NCBI GenBank assembly: GCA_026261815.1 | Contig: JAMPIT010000350.1 | Location: forward strand, 2,108,001 to 2,172,000 | Length of the DNA stretch: 64,000 nt | Origin: Monarcha castaneiventris obscurior | Taxonomy: Eukaryota > Chordata > Aves > Passeriformes > Monarchidae | Reading direction: 5' to 3' | Shown: one piece after another, positions 25,101 to 37,100 of the stretch | Layout: every line of letters begins with the position of its first letter | How positions within the stretch are numbered: the first letter of the stretch is position 1 | Translations under genes and position numbers: made by a program | The notes under the pieces: generated by a model | The model's input: only the letters and a program-made list of their open reading frames with translations | Databases searched by the model: none | What the model was told of the DNA's origin: nothing

Positions 25101-28100
25101 ATAATCTTCTTTGTTCAGAAAGAAAACAAATACATGAATTTTGGTAAAATGTACTGGCTGTTGTAGTTTTCAGACATTAAAGTAAAATTTTAAGTTGTAA
25201 TAATTTATGCTGATGCAAGTTTGAGGAAAGTGATTTGCAAAACTAAAAAGGTATTTTAATTAATATAGTGAAGAAATGTGTGGAGAAAATGTGCAGAATA
25301 GTTGAACTAAATCATAAAAGGCACGTAATGGGTGGTATGGTAAAATATTACTTGTGGTTTCTATAAGTAATATCATGTGGCCAATATCCTATGAAGTTAA
25401 AAAATAAAGAACTGCTTTCTAACAAATGGTAAAATTAATATTCATTGAAGAAAGCATAAATTTCCAGGCAGAAATCAATAATGTGACTGGTCAGCAAAAG
25501 TAATTACTGTGAGTTATGCCTGGCTTTTTAAGATCGTTTTAAGTGCTTCTTAAGAGGCTATGGCTGTGCCTTTTTTGTGGGGTTAAAAAACTGGTCATGT
25601 GTAAGTTGCAGTAAGCAGAGTCCTGATAGATCTCCATGGAGGTTCAGACTCCATGCACCTGAAGTTCATATCCCTTTTCTGATACGTGCCACGTAGTGGT
25701 CTGCAATAGGTAGCGGAGAGTATAGAAGTCCATAAATATTGCAGTGGTTTTCTTAGTAGTGTGACTTTAGCAGTATACAGCATTGTGAGAAAATTGATGC
25801 CCTATCCTAAATGTAAAACCAGGATGTGATTTAAGGGATTGAGAGAATTTCTTTCCTTTTCTTTGAGAATTTAAGATTTCTGTTTCCGTAACCTGCTCTG
25901 GATGCTTTACCCATTTTGTACCTTTCTGTGTTTGTAAGCCACGGATCCAGTGTTTTTTCAAGTACTAGACTTAGCTTTATGGAAAGAGATGAGTTAAATG
26001 CATTGAAAATTTTGTTTAAAAAATTGAATGTTAGAATTGTAATCTGACAGTAATAACAATTCTTGTGTTGCCACATTATTGATTGACAGCTTTTCTATTT
26101 TAATGCACTTTTAATCCTGTTAGATCTCATGCGTCGTCAAGAAGAATTGAGGCGTTTGGAAGAACTTCGAAACCAAGAGCTTCAAAAACGCAAGCAGATA
26201 CAATTGAGGTATTTTGTCTTCTACTGTGCAGAGGTGTGGCATGCAGCCACTGTAGGCCCACATGAATTTAGATGTGTTAGCTAAACTTGCTTTTCAAGAG
26301 TGTAATGTGTGATGTTTCTGATAATATAATGCAAATATAAAGGAGTGGTTTCAAGTGTTGCTTGATTTTTTTTCACTTATTTCAGCTCTGCTGGTTTTGT
26401 TGTAAATTTCTGAGATTTCTAAATAGCAATTTTTTTTGTTTCAAATTTATTTTAATGTGACCGAAGCATAGCTGTAATAGATAGGAACATATGGATACTG
26501 AAAAAGCTTCAGCAGAGAATCTCTTCAGCTCTCTGCAGCATTTTGTGAGAATTCTGTCTTTCCCATGCAGGTTATTTTAAACAAGATTACAGTATTGTAA
26601 ACTTCTTGCACCTGCAGGTTGTTTTGCAGTATTGTTGTGGTTTTAACTAGATAAATATTTAGAAATGGATGTCTTAGAACTTGGCCAATCCCCTCAAGGG
26701 GTGGATGGCCAAAAGACCAATTACTTTATGCCATTTAACACACTTTTGTGAACTAACCTATAAAAGCCTTTGGAAAAATTATTAAATTGCTTCCATTTAT
26801 CCCTGAGCTTGGATTTTGTGTTGTTTCCCTACTGGGCCGTGGTGGGAACAGCGACAGGAATGCACTTTTAAATTTTATGGGCAGTGATCTGCATTATGGA
26901 ATCATAGCATTGCAATCTTATGGTCTGACAAGGGATTTTGGAAGGTATTTTCACTTGATATTCTAGTATGTTGCGAGCAATTTTTCTTTTAAGATCTGAT
27001 TTGTGCAAATAATTGTTTTAATGCCTCTTCTAAAGTTTAAGAAAACAGACGTATCATTGTATTGATTTATACTTTTTATATTATATGTGTTAAATATCAC
27101 AATAAATGTCAATAAGAAAAAAAGAATAGCACAAACACATCTCAGAATTAAAAATGTGTCTTTTGGCAGTATTGACATGTTTTAATCCATAGTGGCTTTT
27201 TAGAAACTGGAATATTTTAACCTGTTTACCAATATATAGCTGGAAGAGAAGGTATAGAATGTATTGGTATTGAAATTACATGTATTCCAGTTTAAAAAAC
27301 ACCCCTGAAACTTCAGAAGTACTCAGACTCCTCAAGTTAAGTAGATTAGTGCCTTACACTATGTAAAAAATAATTAATGACCAATTCTGTTCATGTGCTT
27401 GATCTTACCTCTTGAGACTGAGTGCAAGCCTGAGCAGGTCAAGAGACTAAGCTGACATAATTTTGAAAAATATCCTAGACATGAAGAAGAGCACAGACGT
27501 CGTGAAGAAGAGATGCTGCGCCAGAGGGAGCAGGAGGAATTACGACGACAGCAGGAGGGAGGATTTAAGCCAAATTTCATGGACAATGTAAGTACAATTT
27601 TATGGTGAAAGATGCAAAAGAATTTTATTATATTATTTTTATACCAGTTATTGAACTGCCATCTCCTTGTTGGCTGTTTTCTCTTCAGTATTTCATCGTT
27701 CTCCTGAGTGAATTGTTACATATTCAGTAGTGTAGTTACTCTCTTGTATGATGACATCACTGTTATTTTTCCTACAAGCTGGTGATGTAACACTTCCATT
27801 AGGTGAAGATGTTCAGATACTAATTTTTTTTACTTGGGAATTGAAATGTTTCAGTGAAATAATTTTTCTAAGTGGCAGGTGATGGGAATCACCCATCCTG
27901 ATGTTTCCATCAGGAAGTGCCCTGCTCTGCCTGAAGGTGTAAATTTTAAACCAGTTCCCGCTGTAAATTACTTGTTTGAATTACTGGTTTTTGTTTATGC
28001 TTAACTTACTAAGAATAATATACTTCAGAACAAAAAGGGCTTTGTTAATTTCATATGGAGCCTAAAATCACTCTCCCTTTTTGACCCTGTGTAAAACTAG

Positions 28101-31100
28101 ATGTGGAGAACATCCAAATCATTACTAAAGGAGACTGAAAGATTATGAAAATGGGGAAAAATTTGTCCTCCTGCTATAATATGTAAATTATTTATATTAG
28201 TAATTTAGGTATGCTCTGCCTCTGAAGACTCATCCTGCAGGACTAAAAAAATGGTGCTATCAGAGGAGTCAGCTTCTAAATTATTTTGGTCGAAGGGTAT
28301 GACTTTTTTTTCTACCAACCAGATCAGTTAAATGAATGCAAACCATGTTACAATGCTTTAGGTTCTCATGAGTAGGATACCTTTTACTGTTACAGTTATT
28401 CCTAGTGAGGAAACAATGAATAAGCAACTCACACAATGCTCTTTTACATTATTAAACAACTGTAGTCTGCAGGAGGGGATTTTGCTCCCCTTCACAGGTG
28501 CAACTTCATACCTCAATCAAAAATGAACTGCTGGTTTCTCAGCTACTTCCTGTGAAAGAAAACCTGTTTTATATTCTATACCACAAAGTTTTCTGTAGGG
28601 TTGCGAAGAATTTATTATGTATGTTCTGAGACATCCTAAGGGATGTTAGAAAATAAATGTTTTCCTGTTCTCAGCAGGATATTTTCCCCCTCCTCTGCCC
28701 CTTAGTGTTTTTTTTAAAGATGGGGAGGAAGCAAAATAGTTCCTTTGATTTTACTAACAGGTATCAGTTGTTTTTGCTCACCGTGTTTTGAGGGACTTGC
28801 ATTCAAAAGCAGATGGTAATTTATGTCCCTATGTTCTCACTATAAAAGAAAACTGCTTTCAGCATGTCTTTTCTTCAGGGTGATGAAGACCAAGAATTCA
28901 GAACTCATACTGTCCTTTAGTGTGTCCCAAATATTGTTAAGCATACTTGGGTAAATAGTAGGTAACAGTTGTCTGATGTAATTTAGAAATAGTACTTACT
29001 GATAGTGACTTCTGCAGGGCCAAATGTGAAATTTCATTTTACTGTAATATCTTAATGTAGCATCTTTTGGGGTTGCCTGACTTTCTGACCCTGTAAGCTA
29101 CTGATCAAAATTTTGTGGCTCATCTGTGAGACTCATGCTTCTTGCTGCAGAGAGCTGCAGTAATAGGAAGCTGGGGAGCCAAACCACAGCCCTGGGATGG
29201 CAGTAGCTCCCTCAGATTCTATTGCTGTTAGGAGGTTGTGGCCTATATTCTGCAACTTGGAGTGGGGAAAACTAGATAATGTTGGCCACCACAGCGTTCA
29301 CTGGTTTTATTCTTATAACTGTCTTGAGATAATAGTATTTAGTCTCTGTGCTTAAATTGCTTGCCACAGTTTGGCCATCCTTGTTGCTTATCTACGTTTT
29401 TAAATTCCAAAGCCTCTATGAATAGAAACTGTTAAAGTAGGTGTGCTGGACTTGGCAAAAATGTAGAATAAGAAGGGAAGAGAAGTGGTTCAAATGGAAA
29501 GCTCTTCAATCACTATGCATAATTTTTATGACTTCTATACATCAGATTTTTTGGAGGGGAAGGTGAAAAGTGGAAGACTGCTGTGGAAGAGTGGCTTTTG
29601 CACTCTCATGCATTGTTGAAACTGTGTGTTCATCTGGACCTAATTAATACACTGCAAGAATATATAGATGTAGTTTTGCAGTAACAGCCCTACCAAAAGC
29701 GTTTTAAGTTATATATAAAGGAATATAGAGTACAGGTGTTGTTTAAACATCATATGAAATTAAAGTGGCATATACAATAATACATTAAAAAAATGGATTC
29801 TCTAGACTAGTATTTAGTATTCTGGTTATGTCTTGCCTTAGGTTTTACTTCTAATGCTCTTTAAAACTTTTAAAGAGGAAAATTGAAACAAAACGGCAAG
29901 TGATGTGTTTACTTTCTGTAGCAACAGTTTCTAATCAGGGCAGCTGTGTGACTAAGCATGCCTATCATTTTATAGATGCTTGTTACAGCGTTTTTAGATA
30001 ACTGCAGTTATGTAGTGTGAACGGGGATTGAAAAAGTCTTTGCATTTTGCAGCAGACAAAAACTGTAAATCTTTTCTGGAGATTGCAAAATGACATATCA
30101 AAGCTGATTTCAACTTAGAATTTCTTATACAAATAATTTGTTTGTATTTGTTCTTACTAATACTTGTTTACCGTGAACAGATTCCATCTTGCACTTACTT
30201 CTACTCTCAGATTACTGCTATACATGTACTGAGAAAGTTACGGTCTGTTTTCAGAGGTTAAAAGTTGACTCTTGGTGAGAATTGCATTTTTTGATACTGT
30301 TGGATAGTTTTTTACCATACCAGGTCTTGATAAGCTCTTTTGGCATAGTACTTACAACATATTAAAATCTTCTGCCAACATTGTATTTAGTAGGACAATA
30401 ATAATTGTTTCTAATCCTTGTTTTTATTTCTTAAAAGCTTTGAAAAGTAAGCTTCCTTCACTTATATCCTATCACTTTTTACTGGTCAGTCTAAAACAGG
30501 AAGATAAATGGTAAGTGCAATGGCAACTGGAATTGGACCCTCTCATATAAGGCTGCAGTATTAGGCTTCATGTTGAAAGTTTCTTTCTGTCTCTTTTCCT
30601 TAGCTAACTAAACTTGGATTTTTTAAAAATATAGCTACTTTCAAAAAACATCTTGTAATCAAGTTTAATGCAGCTGCCAGTTACTTGATTTTGTTACAGA
30701 TGATAAAAATATTTTCTGTGAGAGGATTTCTTTTCCTGAAGCATTCTTGTTGCTGACGATGATGTACATTACGAATTTGATTGCATTGATTGTTAATCTA
30801 ATGGGCAGCCTGGTGATGCCTAAACAACATATTAATCTAGTTGTGTGATCTCTACTAGATGAATTATTAATAAACACTTTCATATTAGTTAGGGTTTTTC
30901 CCTTCCTTTCTAAAAGTCAGTTAGCTGAAATGTGCTGTTGTAGCTCAATAATTTATATGCATTCTAATTTCATAGTGGCTTAATTGGGAAACTTGTTTTC
31001 CCATAGTATTTTGCTAATTTTTATTTTGCCTACATTCTTCTGGCTGAAAGAGGAACTTGCTGATGGTGATTTATTTTTCAACAGCACAAATATTTTTTAA

Positions 31101-34100
31101 AAAGAAAATACTTCTGAGTGCCAGTAATACATTAATTATTCAAACATGCAATGGTTATTATCCAGTTATGGATGGCTTACTTAGATTTACATTGTTGAAT
31201 CTCAATCAGAGCTGTTTTACAGAACAATTCCAGTTCCAAGACGTGCTTCTATTCATGTAACCAACTTAATGGTTTGGATTTAGTGTACTAAAGTAGTTTC
31301 CATGTGTCTAAAACAGAGACCAATATATATAGGAGTCATAGTCCTAGTTTTGTGTGCACGGATTTACTTCTGTAGTAACACTGTGAAATAGTGTTGGGTG
31401 GGTATTGCACTTAGTGAAACAATAGCTGCAATACCAGCCTAAAACTTACAGCTCTTCTTACTGATGGTGTAAAGAGGGAATTGAGACTTTTGAATGTCCT
31501 TGCCCACTTCCCTCCAAGGAAAACCTCATTCTGAATGTGTAAGGGGCTGTTTCTTGAGAATTCATCGGTTTCAACTTCTGTTGAATGCTTGCTGTTTTTT
31601 CATGTGAGACTTTGTATATTAAATGCTTTACTTTTTAATCTCATAGTCTTTTCAGAAATTATTTCTAGATGTTGTTTTGCTTTCCTTTAGTTTTTCTTGC
31701 AGAAGCACTGCTCTCAAGTATGTTGAATAATTATCAGCATAAAGTGTCAGCTGCTAAAGAAGTGGAGATGCTTCAACTGCAGGGGTTGTAGTGGACTTGG
31801 ATCAAATGCTGTAAGACAGATGAGAGCAAGAAAGTAAAAAAAGCACATGTCAGAACAGCAAAGTTTATAGCTTCAGGAATGCCATCCCAACGTAGTTTTT
31901 GTTCTAAGAGTTTGGTCCTTTGGAGCAGTTTATAGATGTAGTTTTCCATTTCTTACTGTTTGGAGCCCTATTGAGGCATGTCTTATCCCTCACTTCTATG
32001 TTCACTTGCAAGTTAAGCATTAGACATGTTTGAAACAAGACTATCAGTTAGATTTCTTTGAACTTCAGTAATTCAGGAGTAGATTTTTGTACTTCTTGCC
32101 TCTTTAAGTGAATAGAACTATATTTTCATCCCATCTTTTAATAACATTGTGCTCAAAAACTCCAGTAATATAAGCAGATGGAATTTTCACAGAATGGTGA
32201 ATTGTCTCCTGCCTTACTAAAAACTAAACTAAGGCAGCTGCCCAATAAAAAATTAATAAAACATTTCTAAGAATCTTTTCAAATTTAATATGTTTTCTAA
32301 CAATAAATGTCAGTTATTTTATCCTGACAGCCTTGTATACATAATGAAGCTAATGGTGGTGAAGGTTTTTGAGTTTGTATGAATAAAATCTCAGTTTCTT
32401 ACTCCTTTATAAAAGCTCTTATGTAGAGCATGATTGGGTGAGATGAATTGCATCCTTACTGTAGTCCAGCATACATAGTTCATGTGTGATGCCTTAAAGG
32501 CTTTTTAAGGTAAAACTAGCTTGGAAAAAGACAAATCATTAAATGTATAACTAAAAGACACCACCCTGACAAAATACTCCTGCTTTTCTTGGCAGTGGTT
32601 TTACTTCAGCGATCAAGTTTCTTCCTATGCGTAAATCAATATAGGATAGGCCTTTGAGCAAGCAGTTTATAAATATGCAGTTTGGGTTTTTGTGGGCAGT
32701 CCTAGTTTTGGCAGTAGCACTAATTTGTTTTTATTTTTTCAGGAGTGATATGCATCAGTAGACAGATTCTTAAATCATGCATTTCTTCTGCTCCTTGGTG
32801 TTTCAGATACTAAATTTGTTGCTTTGGGCAAGAATAATACTTCCTTAACAAGCCTTAAAATCCTCAATTTATATTATTTTCAGAAATTAAATAAATTAAT
32901 TTCAGTCAGGTAGAAAAAACTATTTAACTGTCATATCTGCTTTTAGTATGAAAAAACATTGCATGAAAATCAATCCAGAACTTCAGGTATCTTTTTGTAA
33001 CATATTATGCTCTTATATACATTAAATGAAGGTATTTGTGGAATAAGATCTTTTGGTTGTAAGTATTTCATGATGATTTTAGGATGGTTTGTAAGTGGTT
33101 TTCTAGGTCATGTTTTTATATATGTCAAGGATGCTACTTAAAGTAATTTTTCAGTAATGGAGCAAATAATTGTTACAATATTATGTTGCATTTATAGCTT
33201 TTAAGTTTCTGTATGTGTGAACTGTGAGTATTTAGGCAATGTGATATTTTTGTGTTATATTTAAGAGACTAATCTTTTGCTCTGTTGCAGTCATCTTCTA
33301 ATGTTTGCACAAAGTGTTTTGGAAGATACTAATATGTACTTTATGTGAACTTGCAAATAGAACAAGTGACTATTCACAAGTAATTTTTATACTTTAATGT
33401 GCTGTCAAGTGTGCATAAATATCCAGTATGAATTTAGGTGTTGTGGTACTGCTTTTAAGCTTTCCCAAATTTGTTCTTTTCTACAGTAATTGATACAGAA
33501 TTTTCTGTTCGTATTCTTTAGAGTATCTGGTTTTGTTTATAACCTTGCTTTCTCTCAGTAAGATTGATGCTCAAGAAACTAAAATAACACTTTCCAGATG
33601 CTACTTATAGAATGGGAAAATGACATTAGTCTTTGTCAGTCTCGATGTTTCATGAGGCCTCAGCTGTAGCAGATGCCATTTTTGTTCAATTATTGATAGA
33701 AGGACCTCCAATGCATCTGTGCTTGTTTATAGAATACTCCATTTGCGTACTTAACTTTTGCTGTTTCAGGGGTTTTACAGATAAAAATGAAAAAATCTAA
33801 CCAAGAGCAGATTTAATGAGTCTATATTCTATATTTTACTATAATTTTTGAAAATTGTTGCTGCTCACAATTTAAATAAAATCTACTTACTCAATTTAAG
33901 TTACTCGAATAGAGTCCTTCAGTTTTTCATATTGACAAGTAAGAATAAGGCTTTTATAAATAACTTAGAAAAATTCTTTGTTGATGTGTTTGATAAATGC
34001 CATATATATTCGAAGAAGCTAAAATTAATGTTTGCCTTAATAATTTTCATTTTTTCTTCCTCAGCTACTGGAGTTAAGTTTGACTTGGAGTTTGTACACG

Positions 34101-37100
34101 TATTTACCCAGACTAAGAAGAAAATAGCTTTCAGTTTCGGTTGTCTGCTTGGTACCTATTTTGGACTCATCTACCTCTCTAAATCCTATGATCTTGCTTG
34201 GTGGCACTGAGACTTGCAACCAGAATAAGTTCCTGTGCTTAGAAAAGTTTGTCTTTGCTCAAGGGATCTGTGTTTAAAGTAAGAATAAAACACCCAAGAA
34301 GCTATAAGTGAAATTTCTGTAGAAATAGTATTTTTGGATGTGAGGAAACCTGTTAATGGGTCTGTTGTGTAGTGTGAGGGAAGCCTGTTTAGCAACCAGG
34401 TTTCTCTTTCTCAAGCCCATCCCTTCCAAGTAGTTTTTTTTCTTAATGTGACCTTTTGCTTAGCCTGTAGCATTTTGCTTCAGTTGCTCTCACAGAGCAG
34501 AAAATTTTAATAGTGGTAGTGAGTAAACTGATAGAAATAGAAACAAATAGAAATTAACTTAGTGCTGTTGCCTGTCTATTGATACCAGGCTGTTATTTTT
34601 TAAATTAAAATATTTATAATTTTTCTCATGAATATTTCACAAGCCTCTTTGTCAAAGTAGTTTTTCTCTTACTACTAGAGGTAGTGCTTGTTTTGGGTTA
34701 TTAAATCTTCCATGAGGAAAATGGAGTTTAAGTCTGATACTTCTATCTTCCTTCAAGTACACTTTAATTGTGCAGAGATTGGGTATTACTTTCCAATTAA
34801 TTAGCACTTTTAATAAATTGGGTTCTGGTAAGATGATGAGTTTCGGTAGAGCTGTTTTGTAACTGTTGAGATGGGGAGTTCAACAGAAACTAAAGCTTGA
34901 AGAGTTAATTAAATATATCTAAAGTTTGCCATTCAAAGATGTTTCTGCCTGAACATAATCTTAAAATCATACCATGGTTTGGTTTGGAAGGGACCATTAA
35001 AGGCCATCTAGTTCATTGCCTCCTGCAACGAGCAGGGACATCTTAAGCTACTTAAGGTTGCTCAGGGCCCCTCCAGTCCACTCCCTAATGTTTCCAGGGA
35101 TGGGACATCCACCACGTGTCTGGGCAGCCTGTTGCAGTATTTCATTGCCCTCAGTGTAAAAAAATTTCTCCCTTGGACCTAGTCAGGGCCTATCAACTAT
35201 TAATTTAAAAACACTACCCCGTGTCCTATCACAACAGGCCCTACTAAATATTTGTCAACATTACGATTTCCTACTGTGGCTCCTGGCTCAGTAGTTTAGG
35301 CTTTGAATTGTGTAGGATGGAAGAGTGTTTGTCTTAGTTTTGTTCTATACCTGACATGAAGCACATTGCTCTTATTACAGGTCCCGAATGCAGTTTGGGT
35401 TACCTGCTTGTGACAGGATAGCCAGTGGTTTTCTGTTCCAAATGCAGTTACATGGGAGATCCAGAAAAGACAGTATGATGTTAAAATTAGGTTCTTCAGG
35501 CTTTATCTTCTTACGTGCTTCTGGTTTTTATAGTATGTTTTAAATGTTATTTACTTATGGAGTCTTCGTGTTTGTTTCCCCCACCCTGTCTGAATTATTA
35601 AACATTTGTTTTAACTATAGGGGGACTTCTGAGTTCAGATGCGAACCAGCTTCATGTTTGTCCCTATTGTTTGGGTGGTCCCCATTGTGTCCCTAACATA
35701 ATTCTGACCTTTGGGTCTATTGTACATAAATAAAATAGTAGTTTTTGTTGGATATTTTTGATGAAACCAGACACTGTAACTTAAGAGTGTGTGGACTTGG
35801 CTTAGGGTATTTAGCTAGAAAGCAATGTTTCTTAATCTGTTTGGATTTGTTCTGATGACCAGTTTCTTAAATTTTTGATTCAAACACTAGAATTGCCTGG
35901 TAGAATGCATTATTTTCATCAGTCAGAACTTTGTTTATGTAAATGACAAACATCTTCCTCATTCAAGTGTGCCTTATATTGTTCCAGTTTTACAGGAAAT
36001 GGCCTACAAGTTGTGTGAAATAACTGTGGAGCTTGACTTCATGGGGAAAGTTTCACTGATGCTTCTCTGTTTATACTTCCTTGTGTTTTAGTGTGCTGTA
36101 TGTGTGGACAGGCCATAAATTAATTGGAGAGATCTTAAACATTGTACTATTCTGGTTGTAAGCAACATCCATAACATGTATAAAAGACACTATATGGGTG
36201 CTAGAAGTTTCTCCTACAGGACCTTTTTGTAGCGTTGAAAGACTTTGGCTTTCAGTTTCTTTTTGACAAATACTTGCATATTCTAATTACTTGGCAACTT
36301 TAGTTATGAGATAGCAACTACAGTTGGACTGGTTTTTATGTTACAATTTAGTTGGCATATATAATATCTACTTGGTGAGGAAAAATTGTTAATACAGAAG
36401 TCTAGCAAAGAGTCATATTTAGTGCACTGTGGCTGTAACTAGTGGTGCTTTTAAGTCGATTTTGCAGTCTTATAGTTGACACTTCAATTAAGAAGGAGAT
36501 TGTCCCATAAATGTTCCATGATAAAGGGTATTCTTGGCTGATTAATTTTTCTTCTGAGTAAACATTGATGACTTTCACTACATCTTAGCCTTGAATCTTG
36601 CATTTGGGGAAAACTGTTCTTTTGACTCAATCCGGCGTTCACTCTTTTTAATATTTGTATAGAATTGGGTTTTGTGCAAGGAAAACGTAACAATTTGGGA
36701 AATCTAAAGTGCAGCATTGTTCTATAAAACCTGATTTTCAGTTTAGTATTTTAGTGCACTTCAGTCTTTGTTACCAGTTAAGCAGTCCTTCAAGTCCATA
36801 TCCACCATAGTAAATAGTGGAGTGCATCTTGAATCATTTGTAACCTGCCAGGTTTTCTGTTTTGATATTTATCCATTCTTAACATTTCTTCAGCTCATAT
36901 AAAACCAGAATAATTCTAAGATGCCACATGAAATTCTCTAACATGCCTCCGAAGATATGAATATATTGTGAATGTAGTGTAATTATGTCTCACTTGTGAA
37001 CTTGATGATATAGTGTATATTTCTTCCAGAAAGTGTTTTTGTGGGTAAGTAAACAGTAAAGTGCCTTTGAAAAAATATTTGTATTATGTTCAGCCATTGA

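Larger units (their letters stand above)
22031..26123 (+). other. PSPC1 intron 4
   Basis: 4,093 bp, phase 1. It contains a T19 run (22,076-22,094) and two local tandem duplications: 23 identical bases repeated at a 33-base period (24,189-24,211 and 24,222-24,244), and a diverged 47-base duplication (24,774-24,820 and 24,821-24,873). No coding exon or known transposon is evident. Confidence 0.85.

Noticed and set aside
33848..34210. 120-codon open frame in intron 6
   Set aside because: It starts with TTG, has chance-like Ile/Leu/Phe/Lys-rich content from AT-rich DNA, and matches no family or splice structure.
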